Source: Paratrimastix pyriformis (lineage: Eukaryota; Preaxostyla; Paratrimastigidae). Taken from it: a stretch of DNA of 32,052 bases. The DNA lies in the NCBI GenBank assembly GCA_027972325.1, contig JAPMOS010000299.1, forward strand, positions 1 through 32,052, given 5' to 3'. Of the stretch, positions 19,416-26,723 are shown piece after piece. Numbering within the stretch: the first letter of the stretch is position 1; every line of letters begins with the position of its first letter. A program made the position numbers and the translations under genes. Below the pieces are notes generated by a model. The model was not told the origin of the DNA, ran no database searches, and saw only the letters and a program-made list of their open reading frames with translations.

Positions 19416-19920
19416 AAAACGAAGGCACTGTGCTGGTCCGGGGCGCCCCCTTAAGTACTCGGAATTGGGCGGGAACAGTCCGACCGCACTTTTTCATCTT
19501 TTTCCCTGTTGTGTTTTCGCCTCCGCTCTTTTTACCACCCCCTTTCGGACCTCTTCCGAAGCCCAAAGTGGGGTCACTTCACGGTTCGATCATGGACCGT
19601 TGACCCGGAACACTCCGAACGGTTTTCGGAGATTCGGATGCGCAACGCATCTGGCCGTTCACGCGCATCTCACCCCTTTCCTGTGCGTGTTTAATTTTTT
19701 GGCTTCGGCCAGAGTTCCAGACTCCCTTTGACCTCTCTCTCCTATTTTTGTGATGATTTATGGACACGTATTGGACACGCTGCCCGTCGTGACCATACGA
19801 TTTTTTGTGATTGATTTTTTCTGCATTGTGTGGTGTTTATCATGAAGAACAAGGAGTCATAGCACCTAGACTGCCGAAGACGGAGGCTGTCGCCTGCTAT
19901 CCTAAGTCTACGATGGATAG
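19416..19920. repeat. DIRS inverted terminal repeat, 5' side, with right-specific tip
   Basis: 19416-19862 is the inverted partner of 14770-15221. 19863-19920 is specific to this end, ending CTACGATGGATAG, and is mirrored in 15387-15449. The element's promoter presumably lies here. Confidence 0.9.
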
Positions 19921-20136
19921 CATTTAATAGCCGATGATATTGGTAATCAAGTTTCTTATTTCAAACGACGATACCATGAAGATGCTGCCTTCAAACAGAA
20001 ACACCTTGCATATCTCAAAGAACGTATTCATTGTGAATATTGTAACACGGATGTGATGAGATCTAATCTAGTTCATCATGAGAAATCACAGAAACATCAG
20101 AAAAATAAGATAATTTTTGAATTTGAACAGCAATAA
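19921..20136 (+). pseudogene. 3' remainder of a U1-type zinc-finger gene
   Basis: An open stretch of 71 codons and a stop begins directly at the DIRS boundary. It encodes a basic, Lys/His-rich protein end with one finger, CEYC...H...H, spaced C-x2-C-x11-H-x5-H, exactly as in the two fingers of 10024-10443. The start codon and promoter of this gene lie on the other side of the DIRS, at 14700-14740. The insertion has disrupted it, and this is the only surviving copy of the 3' part in the window. Confidence 0.75.
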
Positions 20137-20622
20137 GCTCATATAGCATTGAATTACAATATTATATGAACTTGTAATTTTCGATGAAAAATTTCATGTC
20201 AAAAGTGATAAATACAGAAAACTTTCTGTATTACAGAAATGTTTTGGAAGTTTCTCAAAACATATCATATGATTATGAAACCCTTAAAAAAGCTAAGCAT
20301 TCTGATGAGGGATGAACATGGGGCAATGGAGACGCGTTTTCACAATAGGAAAATCTCATTTTTGGAATAACTTTTCAGAATTTATAAATATTTATAAATG
20401 TTTATAACGTTTCATGAACTATGTAACATATGTAACAAGGCTGGAATGAAATCTAAGGTTGCCGGTCATTAATGAATGAGCGCCTGTCAAAACATGTCAA
20501 CATGTCAAACTCATGTCAAAATTTCCAAACATGATTTTTTGATGGAAACCCATCAGAATACTTCTAACTCATTGATTTATCATTACATAAACGGAAATTA
20601 ATGGAAATAATCAAAAAAACTA
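20137..20622. other. AT-rich gene-free region with short repeats
   Basis: No gene is seen. It contains a cluster of four TGTCAA words at 20485-20520 (ACATGTCAACATGTCAA type) and repeated TTTATAAAT at about 20383-20406. Either might be a protein-binding or replication site. There is no direct evidence. Confidence 0.4.
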
Positions 20623-20657
20623 CTTAAAGAAAAAAAGTATATAGTATATTATATAGA
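20623..20657 (+). promoter_or_regulatory. TATATAGA-ATG promoter of the B PolB gene
   Basis: CTTAAAGAAAAAAAGTATAT, then AGTATATTATATAGA directly before the ATG at 20658. This is the clearest example of the shared promoter. Confidence 0.65.
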
Positions 20658-23189
20658 ATGAATATTCGAACGGAAGAAGTTAAAACTGATCTATCGCAAT
20701 CATGCGGTTTGGTCATATAAGTTTACCGCCAACATTCCTGGAACAGAAGTGGCGATCATAAAGAAGTATTGTCAAAAGATGTCACATGCATTCGTCGATC
20801 AAGGATATGTGAACGGGGTCATTAGAAAGGACGCGCACGCCCCTTGTATAGAAAATTACCCCATCCCGTCCGAAGCCCCGGGCCCCGGGGAGTCTGGGTG
20901 CCTGTGGGGTAGTAGGGCGGGGCCAGCCCGGTGTTGCTGGTGTGGCGGGCCGGGCGGACCCGGGTCGCAACTGCGCCCGAACCGGACTTGTTTGCAGTAT
21001 GCAGGGCTAGCCTGGGGCGGGCACCAGACCCGAGCTCGGACGCACCGGGCTGGGTGGGGTTGATGAAGTGTCCTCACCAGGACCCCCGTGTTCGGACATG
21101 GTTGTTGGTCATGTGGATGGATCTGGACAGCAAACCGCGAGTGCCCGTAATCTACACTCCATGGGGTCTCTGCGAATGTATTCAGATTGGGTCGCTGAGG
21201 CAGGGCTGGGTGTGGGTGGACATCGGAAGTCAGTCCTCGACATAACCCCGGTTCGGATGTCCACCCACCCAGCCGTGCCTCAGCGACCCGTCTGAATACA
21301 TGCAGGAGTGTGCACTAGCGGTTTGCTGTCCAGATCCATCCACGGTGCCACACATGCAGGCCCCTTCGACATCTGTCACCCCCGGGGCCATACTGCACCT
21401 GGTCCAAGCGCCACACCAGCACCGGCTGACCCGCCCCTCACCCCTAGGCAACCCTGGGCCCTTGGGCCCTTCGGACGGGATGGGGCAATTTTCTATACAA
21501 GGGGCGTGCGCGTCCTTTCTAATGACCCCGTTCACATATCATGGATGGATGATGATCTCATTCTTATATCCCGGTGGATGGGTTTCAGGGAAAATGACTG
21601 AATATGGACAACCAGTGGCACTCCCATCAGCAGGGAGTTATGATGGAATCGGTGATAATGTTGACCATTTCAAGAAATTCATAGTATATTCGTTCCAATC
21701 AAGTCACGCACCCAATCGAGGTGGTGCAGATACACATAATGATTGTCTCTATAACTTACTAAAACAAGTCATTCCTGAATTACCGTGGCATTATCCATCA
21801 ACATTTAAACGTTTTCTGAAAGTCCCTCGTGAAGATATGGTCCCACTTGACAAGATGCCAATGATTGAAAAGAAACTAAATATTCGAATCACCGTTAATG
21901 GTGATGCAACATATCAATCACAATATGATTCAAAGAATGAACTTCACTTAGTGCTTTCAAATAATCATTATACATTATTTGTTGATAATAAACATTACAC
22001 ACGTAGTTCCTTCTCAGATCGTAAAATCATGATTACCAAAGATATTGAAGACGGATATCGAGGTTATGATGGAGAACAATATAAGAACTTCACCATGACA
22101 GAGTTTAAATCTGAAATGAACACGACACATATTATGATTAAGGGAAAAAAGATGAAGAATGATGAAGATCTGAAAGAATATTATGATCGGTTTGTTCGTG
22201 AGGCTACGGAACTGAAGGAAAAGACAGAAGGCTTAGTGAATCCATTTAATCAAACGATTCCTATGACTGCACTCAAATTGTTTTATCATTTCACGAAACT
22301 CATCTGTCCAGAACCCATTCAAGAAGACGAGGCACGATTCATCAATGGTGCATCATATAGTGCGTTAATGTATTGTAAGAAAGGTGGATACACAGGACAA
22401 GTTTATAAATATGACTTTGTTTCGATGTATCCATCCATTATGAGGAAACCCAATCCAATCTTTCCAATTCGGAGAGGTGAATTCATGACTCTCACTAATG
22501 ATCAGTTCAATAGTTCAACTGAACGATTACAATTTGGTATATATCATTGTGAGATTGAAGATAATGGAAACCCAACAAACGCCATCACATTCAAGTTCAA
22601 TTCAGAGAACTATTACTGTTTGATAGATATCCTTGATGCTCGTAAACTGGGATTAAAAACAACAATCATAGAAGATGGTCAACCCAACTTTTTATATTAT
22701 TCCCGTGATAAAGTCTTTCAAGGATCCAAAATGTTCAAAGAATTTGTCGATTATCTATATCCATTTAAAGTCAGTGGAAATCATTTGGCGAAACAAATAT
22801 TAAATAGTTTATGGGGTGCCTTATCGCAACATAACTCATTTGGACAAGTCTTGGATCATGAAAAAGAAACCCATTTAGATGATTCTTCATCCATTGACTA
22901 CATTAAACCTATTCATGATTCTCATTATGTCCGATTCCATAAGATTAACCGTTCTTTTACTACTGACTATGCTCGTATCATGCCATTCTTATTACATTAC
23001 GGACGCCATAAGATGTTACAGATCTTACAAAAAACCAATTTATCATCAGTTGTCTGGTTACATACTGATGGATTCGCTGTAACTGAAGAAGGCAATTATG
23101 AAGAAATTGGAAATCAGATCGGTGACTTGAAATTTGAAGGAGTTAAATCTGCTGAAATCCATAATGTCACCTTATTCGATTTCAATTAA
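20658..23189 (+). pseudogene. Family B DNA polymerase of element B with OTU-like N-terminal region
   Basis: Replicative polymerase interrupted near its start by the foldback element (20807-21537) and otherwise with about one break. Palm motifs are: motif A YDFVSMYPSIM (about 22411-22440), motif B AKQILNSLWGALSQ (about 22787-22826) and a motif C position reading LHTDGF (about 23059-23076), where most family B enzymes have DTDS. Upstream, HNDCLYNLLKQV (about 21731-21760) and NNHYTLF (about 21961-21980) resemble the Asp-Cys and His elements of OTU-type cysteine proteases, which are known in front of PolB in some virus-like elements. That assignment is by pattern only. It is shorter than, and clearly different from, the Maverick PolB at 28863 onward. 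Confidence 0.8.
20807..21537. mobile_element. GC-rich foldback / MITE-like DNA transposon in the PolB gene
   Basis: A ~0.73 kb element without a transposase gene. The ends are inverted repeats starting TGTGAACGGGGTCATTAG, and nearly perfect for ~65 bases (20809-20874 against 21472-21535). Homology between the arms continues inward with divergence to a centre near 21235 (GTGGACATC against GATGTCCAC), so almost the whole element is a long imperfect palindrome. The target appears to be GATATC, so the duplication can be read as TA or ATAT. TA would suit Tc1/mariner, but the superfamily is unassigned. GC content is far above that of the host element. Short open frames inside it are not convincing genes. 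Confidence 0.85.
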
Positions 23190-23194
23190 AAAAG

Positions 23195-23233
23195 TATTTA
23201 AAAAGAAAATGTTAGAATACTATATAGAAACAA
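23195..23233 (+). promoter_or_regulatory. Promoter of the 65-aa gene
   Basis: TATTTAAAAAGAAAATG, then ATACTATATAGAAACAA before the ATG at 23234. The TATATAGA box sits a few bases further from the ATG than in other genes. Confidence 0.55.
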
Positions 23234-23431
23234 ATGCAAACAAACCAAGATAATGTAGTGATCATCAATCGCACCGTATTAGATGCATTACTTTCACTTG
23301 TTCTCTCACATGAGAATAAATACTTTGAAGCAACGATTAGACCTAAGAAAAGTTTACAATCAGGTGATCCGATAAAGATTCTTTATATAAATGATTCATT
23401 TGGGAGGATTGAGGTGAATACATCAGATTGA
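23234..23431 (+). CDS. Small conserved protein (65 aa), related to the 56-aa gene of element A
   Basis: No known family is recognised. The core VVIINRTVLDALLSLVLSHE and KYFEATIRPKK aligns by eye with the product of 27563-27733 (VKIDRALFELLQELIKLHGD, EYFTVTITKKK): a short strand, a helix, and a second strand ending in a basic pair, then a C-terminal acidic strand. It lies between PolB and the protease and converges on the protease. Presence in both Polinton lineages suggests a real function. It looks whole. Confidence 0.65.
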   Translation: MQTNQDNVVIINRTVLDALLSLVLSHENKYFEATIRPKKSLQSGDPIKILYINDSFGRIEVNTSD

Positions 23432-23433
23432 TA

Positions 23434-23464
23434 AGATATTTAATTTATTATTAATTAAATATCT
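23434..23464. terminator. Perfect AT-rich 12-bp stem-loop between convergent genes
   Basis: AGATATTTAATT, a 7-base loop, then AATTAAATATCT. It fills the gap between the stop of the 65-aa gene and the stop of the protease gene. It is probably a shared RNA 3'-end signal, reminiscent of the hairpins that mark polyadenylation in mimivirus-like viruses. Confidence 0.6.
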
Positions 23465-23949
23465 CATCTTAACAATTTTTTCAGTGCGACAATACATTTA
23501 TGATCATTCAACTTCTGTTCTCTTGGTTCTGTACTCACATTGAACATCATAATGACATCAATTGGTGCCCGATCACGTGCTCGTGATAAAATGTAAACCA
23601 TACAGAAGTATCCACAAGTGACAGAAAAGATATTTTGGATTTGAAATGTGGAATAGATACATGTCTTACCTGAACGGTATAAATAATCTCTTACTTCAGG
23701 TGGAGGAAGTAATCCGAAACTATCAAAGTATTCACAGTGTTCATCACCATTGAATGCACATACCCAATGTGATCCTCTTTCATTTGATTTGTTCATATTG
23801 ATTACAATACTTTCACCCTTCTTTAGTGGTGGAATCTTTTTAAGTTCGTCACGTGAGAAACACCCAAGAAATGGTGTATAAGCACTCAAAACCTGTATGA
23901 TTTCAATATCAAGTAAAGGATGAATCTTCAATATATGATTATAGTTCAT
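23464..23949 (-). CDS. Adenain/Ulp1-like cysteine protease (virion maturation)
   Basis: 161 aa from the ATG at 23949, just downstream of a TATATA box; a longer reading from a TTG is unlikely. Catalytic elements in family order are GSHWVCAF with His61, YFDSFG with Asp76, and Gln105-x6-Cys112 in QNIFSVTCGYFC. This is the His-Asp-Gln-Cys arrangement of the C5/C48 (adenain/Ulp1) proteases. In adenoviruses and Polintons the enzyme trims capsid and core proteins during maturation. It is first in the leftward block of protease, basic protein, capsid and minor virion genes. It looks whole. Confidence 0.88.
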   Translation of the reverse strand: MNYNHILKIHPLLDIEIIQVLSAYTPFLGCFSRDELKKIPPLKKGESIVINMNKSNERGSHWVCAFNGDEHCEYFDSFGLLPPPEVRDYLYRSGKTCIYSTFQIQNIFSVTCGYFCMVYILSRARDRAPIDVIMMFNVSTEPREQKLNDHKCIVALKKLLR

Positions 23950-23973
23950 TATATAATACAATCATATATTTAT

Positions 23974-24135
23974 TTAGCGCATTGTGGTTCGCATAGTCCC
24001 AGGAAGGAACATTCCACCACCTGGATGTAACACACGTTTCACAATTGAGGCAATCACACGTTTTGATACGGCACCACCTCGAGTTTTACGATGAGTTGTT
24101 TTACGATGAGTTGTTTTGGATTTTCTTTGTGGCAT
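23974..24135 (-). CDS. Small basic virion-type protein (53 aa)
   Basis: The protein starts MPQRKSKTTHRKTTHRK, with an imperfect TTHRK duplication. A GGAVSKRVIASIVKRVL segment, likely an amphipathic helix, and a Gly-rich turn follow. It is very rich in Lys, Arg and Thr with no acidic residue. The size, charge and position between protease and capsid genes recall the adenovirus core peptide X/mu and the small basic proteins of Polintons, which condense packaged DNA. This is inference, since sequence similarity at this length proves nothing. The ATG follows AATATATAAGA, the common promoter type. It looks whole. Confidence 0.65.
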   Translation of the reverse strand: MPQRKSKTTHRKTTHRKTRGGAVSKRVIASIVKRVLHPGGGMFLPGTMRTTMR

Positions 24136-24170
24136 TCTTATATATTCTTGGAAGAGAAAATAATTATAAT
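24136..24170 (-). promoter_or_regulatory. Promoter of the small basic protein gene
   Basis: Read leftward: TAATTATTTTCTCTTCCAAG, then AATATATAAGA directly before the ATG at 24135. Confidence 0.5.
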
Positions 24171-24173
24171 CAT

Positions 24174-25625
24174 TTAATTCTTACCAAATACTTCCTCGTA
24201 AACATGAGTCGCACCAGTGGCAACGGCTGCACATTCCCAAACAATTAAGAAGACCATATTTAAGTTTACATCACCAGGAACAGCAGGAACCTCTGGAACG
24301 GCGTCATGTCCAGGAATAGCAGGAACAAAATTCTGGACACCTGCTCTTGTGACTTTTAATTTGATAGATGTGGGAGTGAGATTGAGTTCTGGTAAATCTT
24401 TGATATTCTCATGAAGGTCAAATGCAAATATTGTATAGCCTTTCTTGAACAGAGATCGAGATACGATGGATGATACCGACTTATTATCATAGAACTTAGT
24501 GCATCTCATGAGATCAGTATATGCCTGACCAAAATTCTCTGCCCGAAATCCGAGCTCTCGTTGATTGAGATATGGAATATTCTTTGACCCATTCACTTCT
24601 AAAAATATCTTTGTGATCTTTGATGGCTCAAATAATGATGGATCAGGATGTGCTGTCGCAGCCGTGAGGGCATCATTCACTGCAACATTCTGAAATCCAA
24701 TAAATATTTTGGCTGGACGGCTGGCACCATCATATATCGGATATGTGAAGTTCCCTGATGGAATTGGCACTGTCACATTATTGCAATTAAATCTTTCATA
24801 TTGATAGACATTCGATTTAAGATACTGTTGATCAAGGAGCATACCGAGTTCTGTGTTCGGAGTAATAAGTTTCACATATAGCTTCATGTCAAGAATATTC
24901 ACTGTCGGAATTTCACCCGCTGCAACACCTGCCGTTGTGGTAAAGAGTTCCTGGTTTTTCGCTCTGAAGAATTTGAATGACACTTCGGTATTTTGCCTGT
25001 AAACATCAGTCGAATTCAGTTGAGGGACCGGAAGTGGAAATCTGAGATAGACTGTATGATCATGAGATGCAGCTGGCGCACCATCTACATCATTATTCTT
25101 CATGAATACATTAAATCGTTGAATAGCATTAGGATCTCCCGCATTTGTAAATGCACCGAGAGTTGTTGAAACTGGATAGAACCCAGTCATCCCTTGACCA
25201 TTGAGTAAGACTTCTTTTGAAGTTGATAATGTATTCAACATCGATGCACCAAGTCCATATTTGTCGATTGTCGTTTCCTTTCCATTTATACCAAGAATGA
25301 GTTTGTCAAAGATTCGAATGGGACCTCCATTTGTCCAGTTGATATGATCTAGTTCGAAGTTCGCTGCACCAGTTATTTTGAGTGTCAGACCACATTCTAA
25401 TGAACCCCAATCTGGTCGTGACCCATCAGATGATAGTATGTATTTATATTCAGCTGCTGTTGATGATCCTTCTCGTAATCGTTGCCCTTCATTAGCACCA
25501 TTGCATGAAATCTCAAGAACAGAGTTTCGAATTGTGCTATTATCAGATTTCACATCGCGTGACAAAATGTAACTGTAATCTAAAGGCTCTGGTGTAATAA
25601 GATCGTTTATGACTTTTGTTTCCAT
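24174..25625 (-). CDS. Major capsid protein, double jelly-roll type (483 aa)
   Basis: The length, the beta-rich character throughout and the position next to the maturation protease fit a Polinton/PLV double-jelly-roll capsid protein, which forms pseudo-hexameric capsomers. Readable landmarks are SVLEISCNGA near the start, FDKLILGINGKE in the first roll, VYLRFPLPVPQLN mid-protein, NILDMKLYVKLITP at the second roll, and the C-terminal KKGYTIFAFDLHENI with NLNMVFLIVWE, resembling the final strands of Polinton capsid proteins. A Pro/Ala-Val repeat (VPAIPGHDAVPEVPAVPG) forms a late loop. There is no signal peptide. The ATG follows ATATATATAGAATA. It looks whole. The fold assignment is by recognition and context, not by a search. 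Confidence 0.75.
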   Translation of the reverse strand: METKVINDLITPEPLDYSYILSRDVKSDNSTIRNSVLEISCNGANEGQRLREGSSTAAEYKYILSSDGSRPDWGSLECGLTLKITGAANFELDHINWTNGGPIRIFDKLILGINGKETTIDKYGLGASMLNTLSTSKEVLLNGQGMTGFYPVSTTLGAFTNAGDPNAIQRFNVFMKNNDVDGAPAASHDHTVYLRFPLPVPQLNSTDVYRQNTEVSFKFFRAKNQELFTTTAGVAAGEIPTVNILDMKLYVKLITPNTELGMLLDQQYLKSNVYQYERFNCNNVTVPIPSGNFTYPIYDGASRPAKIFIGFQNVAVNDALTAATAHPDPSLFEPSKITKIFLEVNGSKNIPYLNQRELGFRAENFGQAYTDLMRCTKFYDNKSVSSIVSRSLFKKGYTIFAFDLHENIKDLPELNLTPTSIKLKVTRAGVQNFVPAIPGHDAVPEVPAVPGDVNLNMVFLIVWECAAVATGATHVYEEVFGKN

Positions 25626-25650
25626 TATTCTATATATATATGCCGGTCAA
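25626..25650 (-). promoter_or_regulatory. Promoter of the major capsid gene
   Basis: Read leftward: GGCATATATATATAGAATA before the ATG at 25625. It keeps the TATATAGA box but lacks a clear AAAGAAAAA block. Confidence 0.5.
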
Positions 25651-25686
25651 AATAATTAATTCTATATCCAACTAAATATTTTGTTC

Positions 25687-26337
25687 TTAAAATTCCCTAA
25701 ATCCACCTCCTGCCTTTCGTTTCCGGTTGTACCTTTGTCTTATCATTCGTGCTATTCCCGTTCCTGTCCCAACCTTCAATGATGCCTTACCGTCTGATGC
25801 TTGTTCTACTTCTTGTTTGGTGACGGCATCTCTAACTCGTTCCATGTTATCAAGTTTTTCAGCTGTCTTTTCTCTTGATAAATCCAGCTGTTCTCTTGCT
25901 ATCTCTTGACGACGGATGTTTTCAAGTTCCTTCTGTTGTTTACGAATATCTCTATCATGACGAATCAACTTTCCGACTTCTTGTAAGGTTTTCGATGTGA
26001 ATTCCACTGTCTGTGCGGGTAATATGTCTTTCTTTTCAACATCCTTTGTCTTATATGCATCATAGGCTTTCTTCCCAAGGTCGATCGCACCTGGTAATAA
26101 TTCTTTGGCACTCTCAATGATTTTCCCTGATCTCGGTGCAAACCAATTCCAAAACTTTTTTAGATAATCCATAATACCATCTCCACGTATGTATATTTGA
26201 TCTGTTCCTCTAATATTCCCTTTCATTAATGATGTGTACACATATAATGGCACCTGATGTCTCATGAATTGCGAACTTCTCATGAGTTCAGTGTAGGTTA
26301 ACGGTTTATAGTATGTTCCTTGGCGGCTTCTAAACAT
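25687..26337 (-). CDS. Probable minor virion protein with amphipathic helix (216 aa)
   Basis: Three parts are visible. An N-terminal ~50 residues is rich in Tyr and Met. A helix-like segment DYLKKFWNWFAPRSGK and LLPGAIDLGKKAYDAYK (about 57-95) is amphipathic and membrane-active in style. A long Lys/Arg/Glu/Gln coiled coil (about 115-175) leads to a Gly/Lys/Arg tail ending RKRKAGGGFREF. This layout and the position beside the capsid gene recall adenovirus pVI-like minor proteins of Polintons and adintoviruses. The function is inferred. Either the first ATG or the internal one at residue 56 could start it; the first follows TAATATAGATACAAA. It looks whole. Confidence 0.6.
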   Translation of the reverse strand: MFRSRQGTYYKPLTYTELMRSSQFMRHQVPLYVYTSLMKGNIRGTDQIYIRGDGIMDYLKKFWNWFAPRSGKIIESAKELLPGAIDLGKKAYDAYKTKDVEKKDILPAQTVEFTSKTLQEVGKLIRHDRDIRKQQKELENIRRQEIAREQLDLSREKTAEKLDNMERVRDAVTKQEVEQASDGKASLKVGTGTGIARMIRQRYNRKRKAGGGFREF

Positions 26338-26369
26338 TTTGTATCTATATTACTACGGGAGATATTATT

Positions 26370-26723
26370 TTATACTTTTGCTATTTGTATCATCTTTTCA
26401 TAGATCGGCTCTTGGATATAATGTTGTGATAACATATATCTGGCAATACTCTTATATTTCTGTCTGCTTCCTATGTCATTCGGATCTGCTATAATTTTCT
26501 TCTCTAAGTCGTCAATTTGATCACATAATTCATCAACATTATCATCTTGTGGTATCGCAGGTGGCGGTTTTGGTTTTGTTTGTCTGATCACTTTACGTCT
26601 GTCTCGTCTTTTGGCATTCTTCTTTGCCTTGAGTATTTCAGTCGCCATCTGATCAATATCAATGGACTCATCAGAATCAGTAGTTATAAAAGGAGAGTTC
26701 TGAGACAATCGATTTTCACACAC
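26370..26723 (-). CDS. Unknown 117-aa frame spanning the A/B junction
   Basis: Residues ~16-117 lie in B: an acidic start (DSDESIDIDQMATEIL), a very basic stretch (KAKKNAKRRDRRKVIRQTKPK), a Pro run and a helical C-terminus (DELCDQIDDLEKKI and beyond). The first ~15 codons, including the ATG, lie in the A terminal inverted repeat. In the other copy of the repeat the matching codon is GTG and the frame runs elsewhere. So this is probably the 3' part of a B gene that has acquired an incidental start. No family is recognised. It is the last gene of the leftward capsid block. Confidence 0.45.
   Translation of the reverse strand: MCENRLSQNSPFITTDSDESIDIDQMATEILKAKKNAKRRDRRKVIRQTKPKPPPAIPQDDNVDELCDQIDDLEKKIIADPNDIGSRQKYKSIARYMLSQHYIQEPIYEKMIQIAKV

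Larger units (their letters stand above)
14741..19920 (-). mobile_element. DIRS-type retrotransposon, full-length copy
   Basis: A 5.18 kb GC-rich element read on the minus strand. Its order is right terminal repeat, gag-like region, RT/RNase H, internal complementary region, left terminal repeat. The inverted terminal repeats have non-matching outer tips. The internal region at 15351-15449 is complementary to both tips, joined exactly as TGAGTCGAC (left start) against GATGGATAG (right end). That split arrangement is the hallmark of DIRS elements and fixes both ends to the base. No target duplication is seen, as expected for the group. A tyrosine recombinase, normally present, was not recognised. 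The element is broken, with several breaks, but near-identity of the two copies shows the duplication is recent. Confidence 0.92.
2731..26678. mobile_element. Polinton-like element B, with duplication and nested insertions
   Basis: This AT-rich virus-like element has a full replication and capsid gene set unlike that of A: SF3 helicase, rve integrase, divergent PolB, Ulp1/adenain-like protease, double-jelly-roll capsid protein and a minor virion protein, plus several orphan genes. Its own terminal repeats are not visible, because both ends abut TIR tips of A. It contains an 8.07 kb tandem duplication, one complete and one cut DIRS retrotransposon, and a foldback element. No packaging ATPase or penton protein was recognised. 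Overall it is broken, though the capsid block (23464-26337) looks whole. The base identity of the duplicates points to recent rearrangement. Confidence 0.8.

Noticed and set aside
17590-19731. A very long plus-strand open frame (over 700 codons) across the DIRS gag region
   Set aside because: It is antisense to the gag-like region in high-GC DNA, Ala/Gly/Arg-rich with no domain, and runs through the terminal repeat. It is a compositional shadow.
20485-20520. TGTCAA repeats as a CRISPR-like array
   Set aside because: Units are 6-10 bases with no regular spacers; at most a protein-binding cluster.
20749-21295. Several frames inside the foldback element
   Set aside because: They arise from the GC-rich palindrome, appear on both strands in mirrored form and show no transposase signature.
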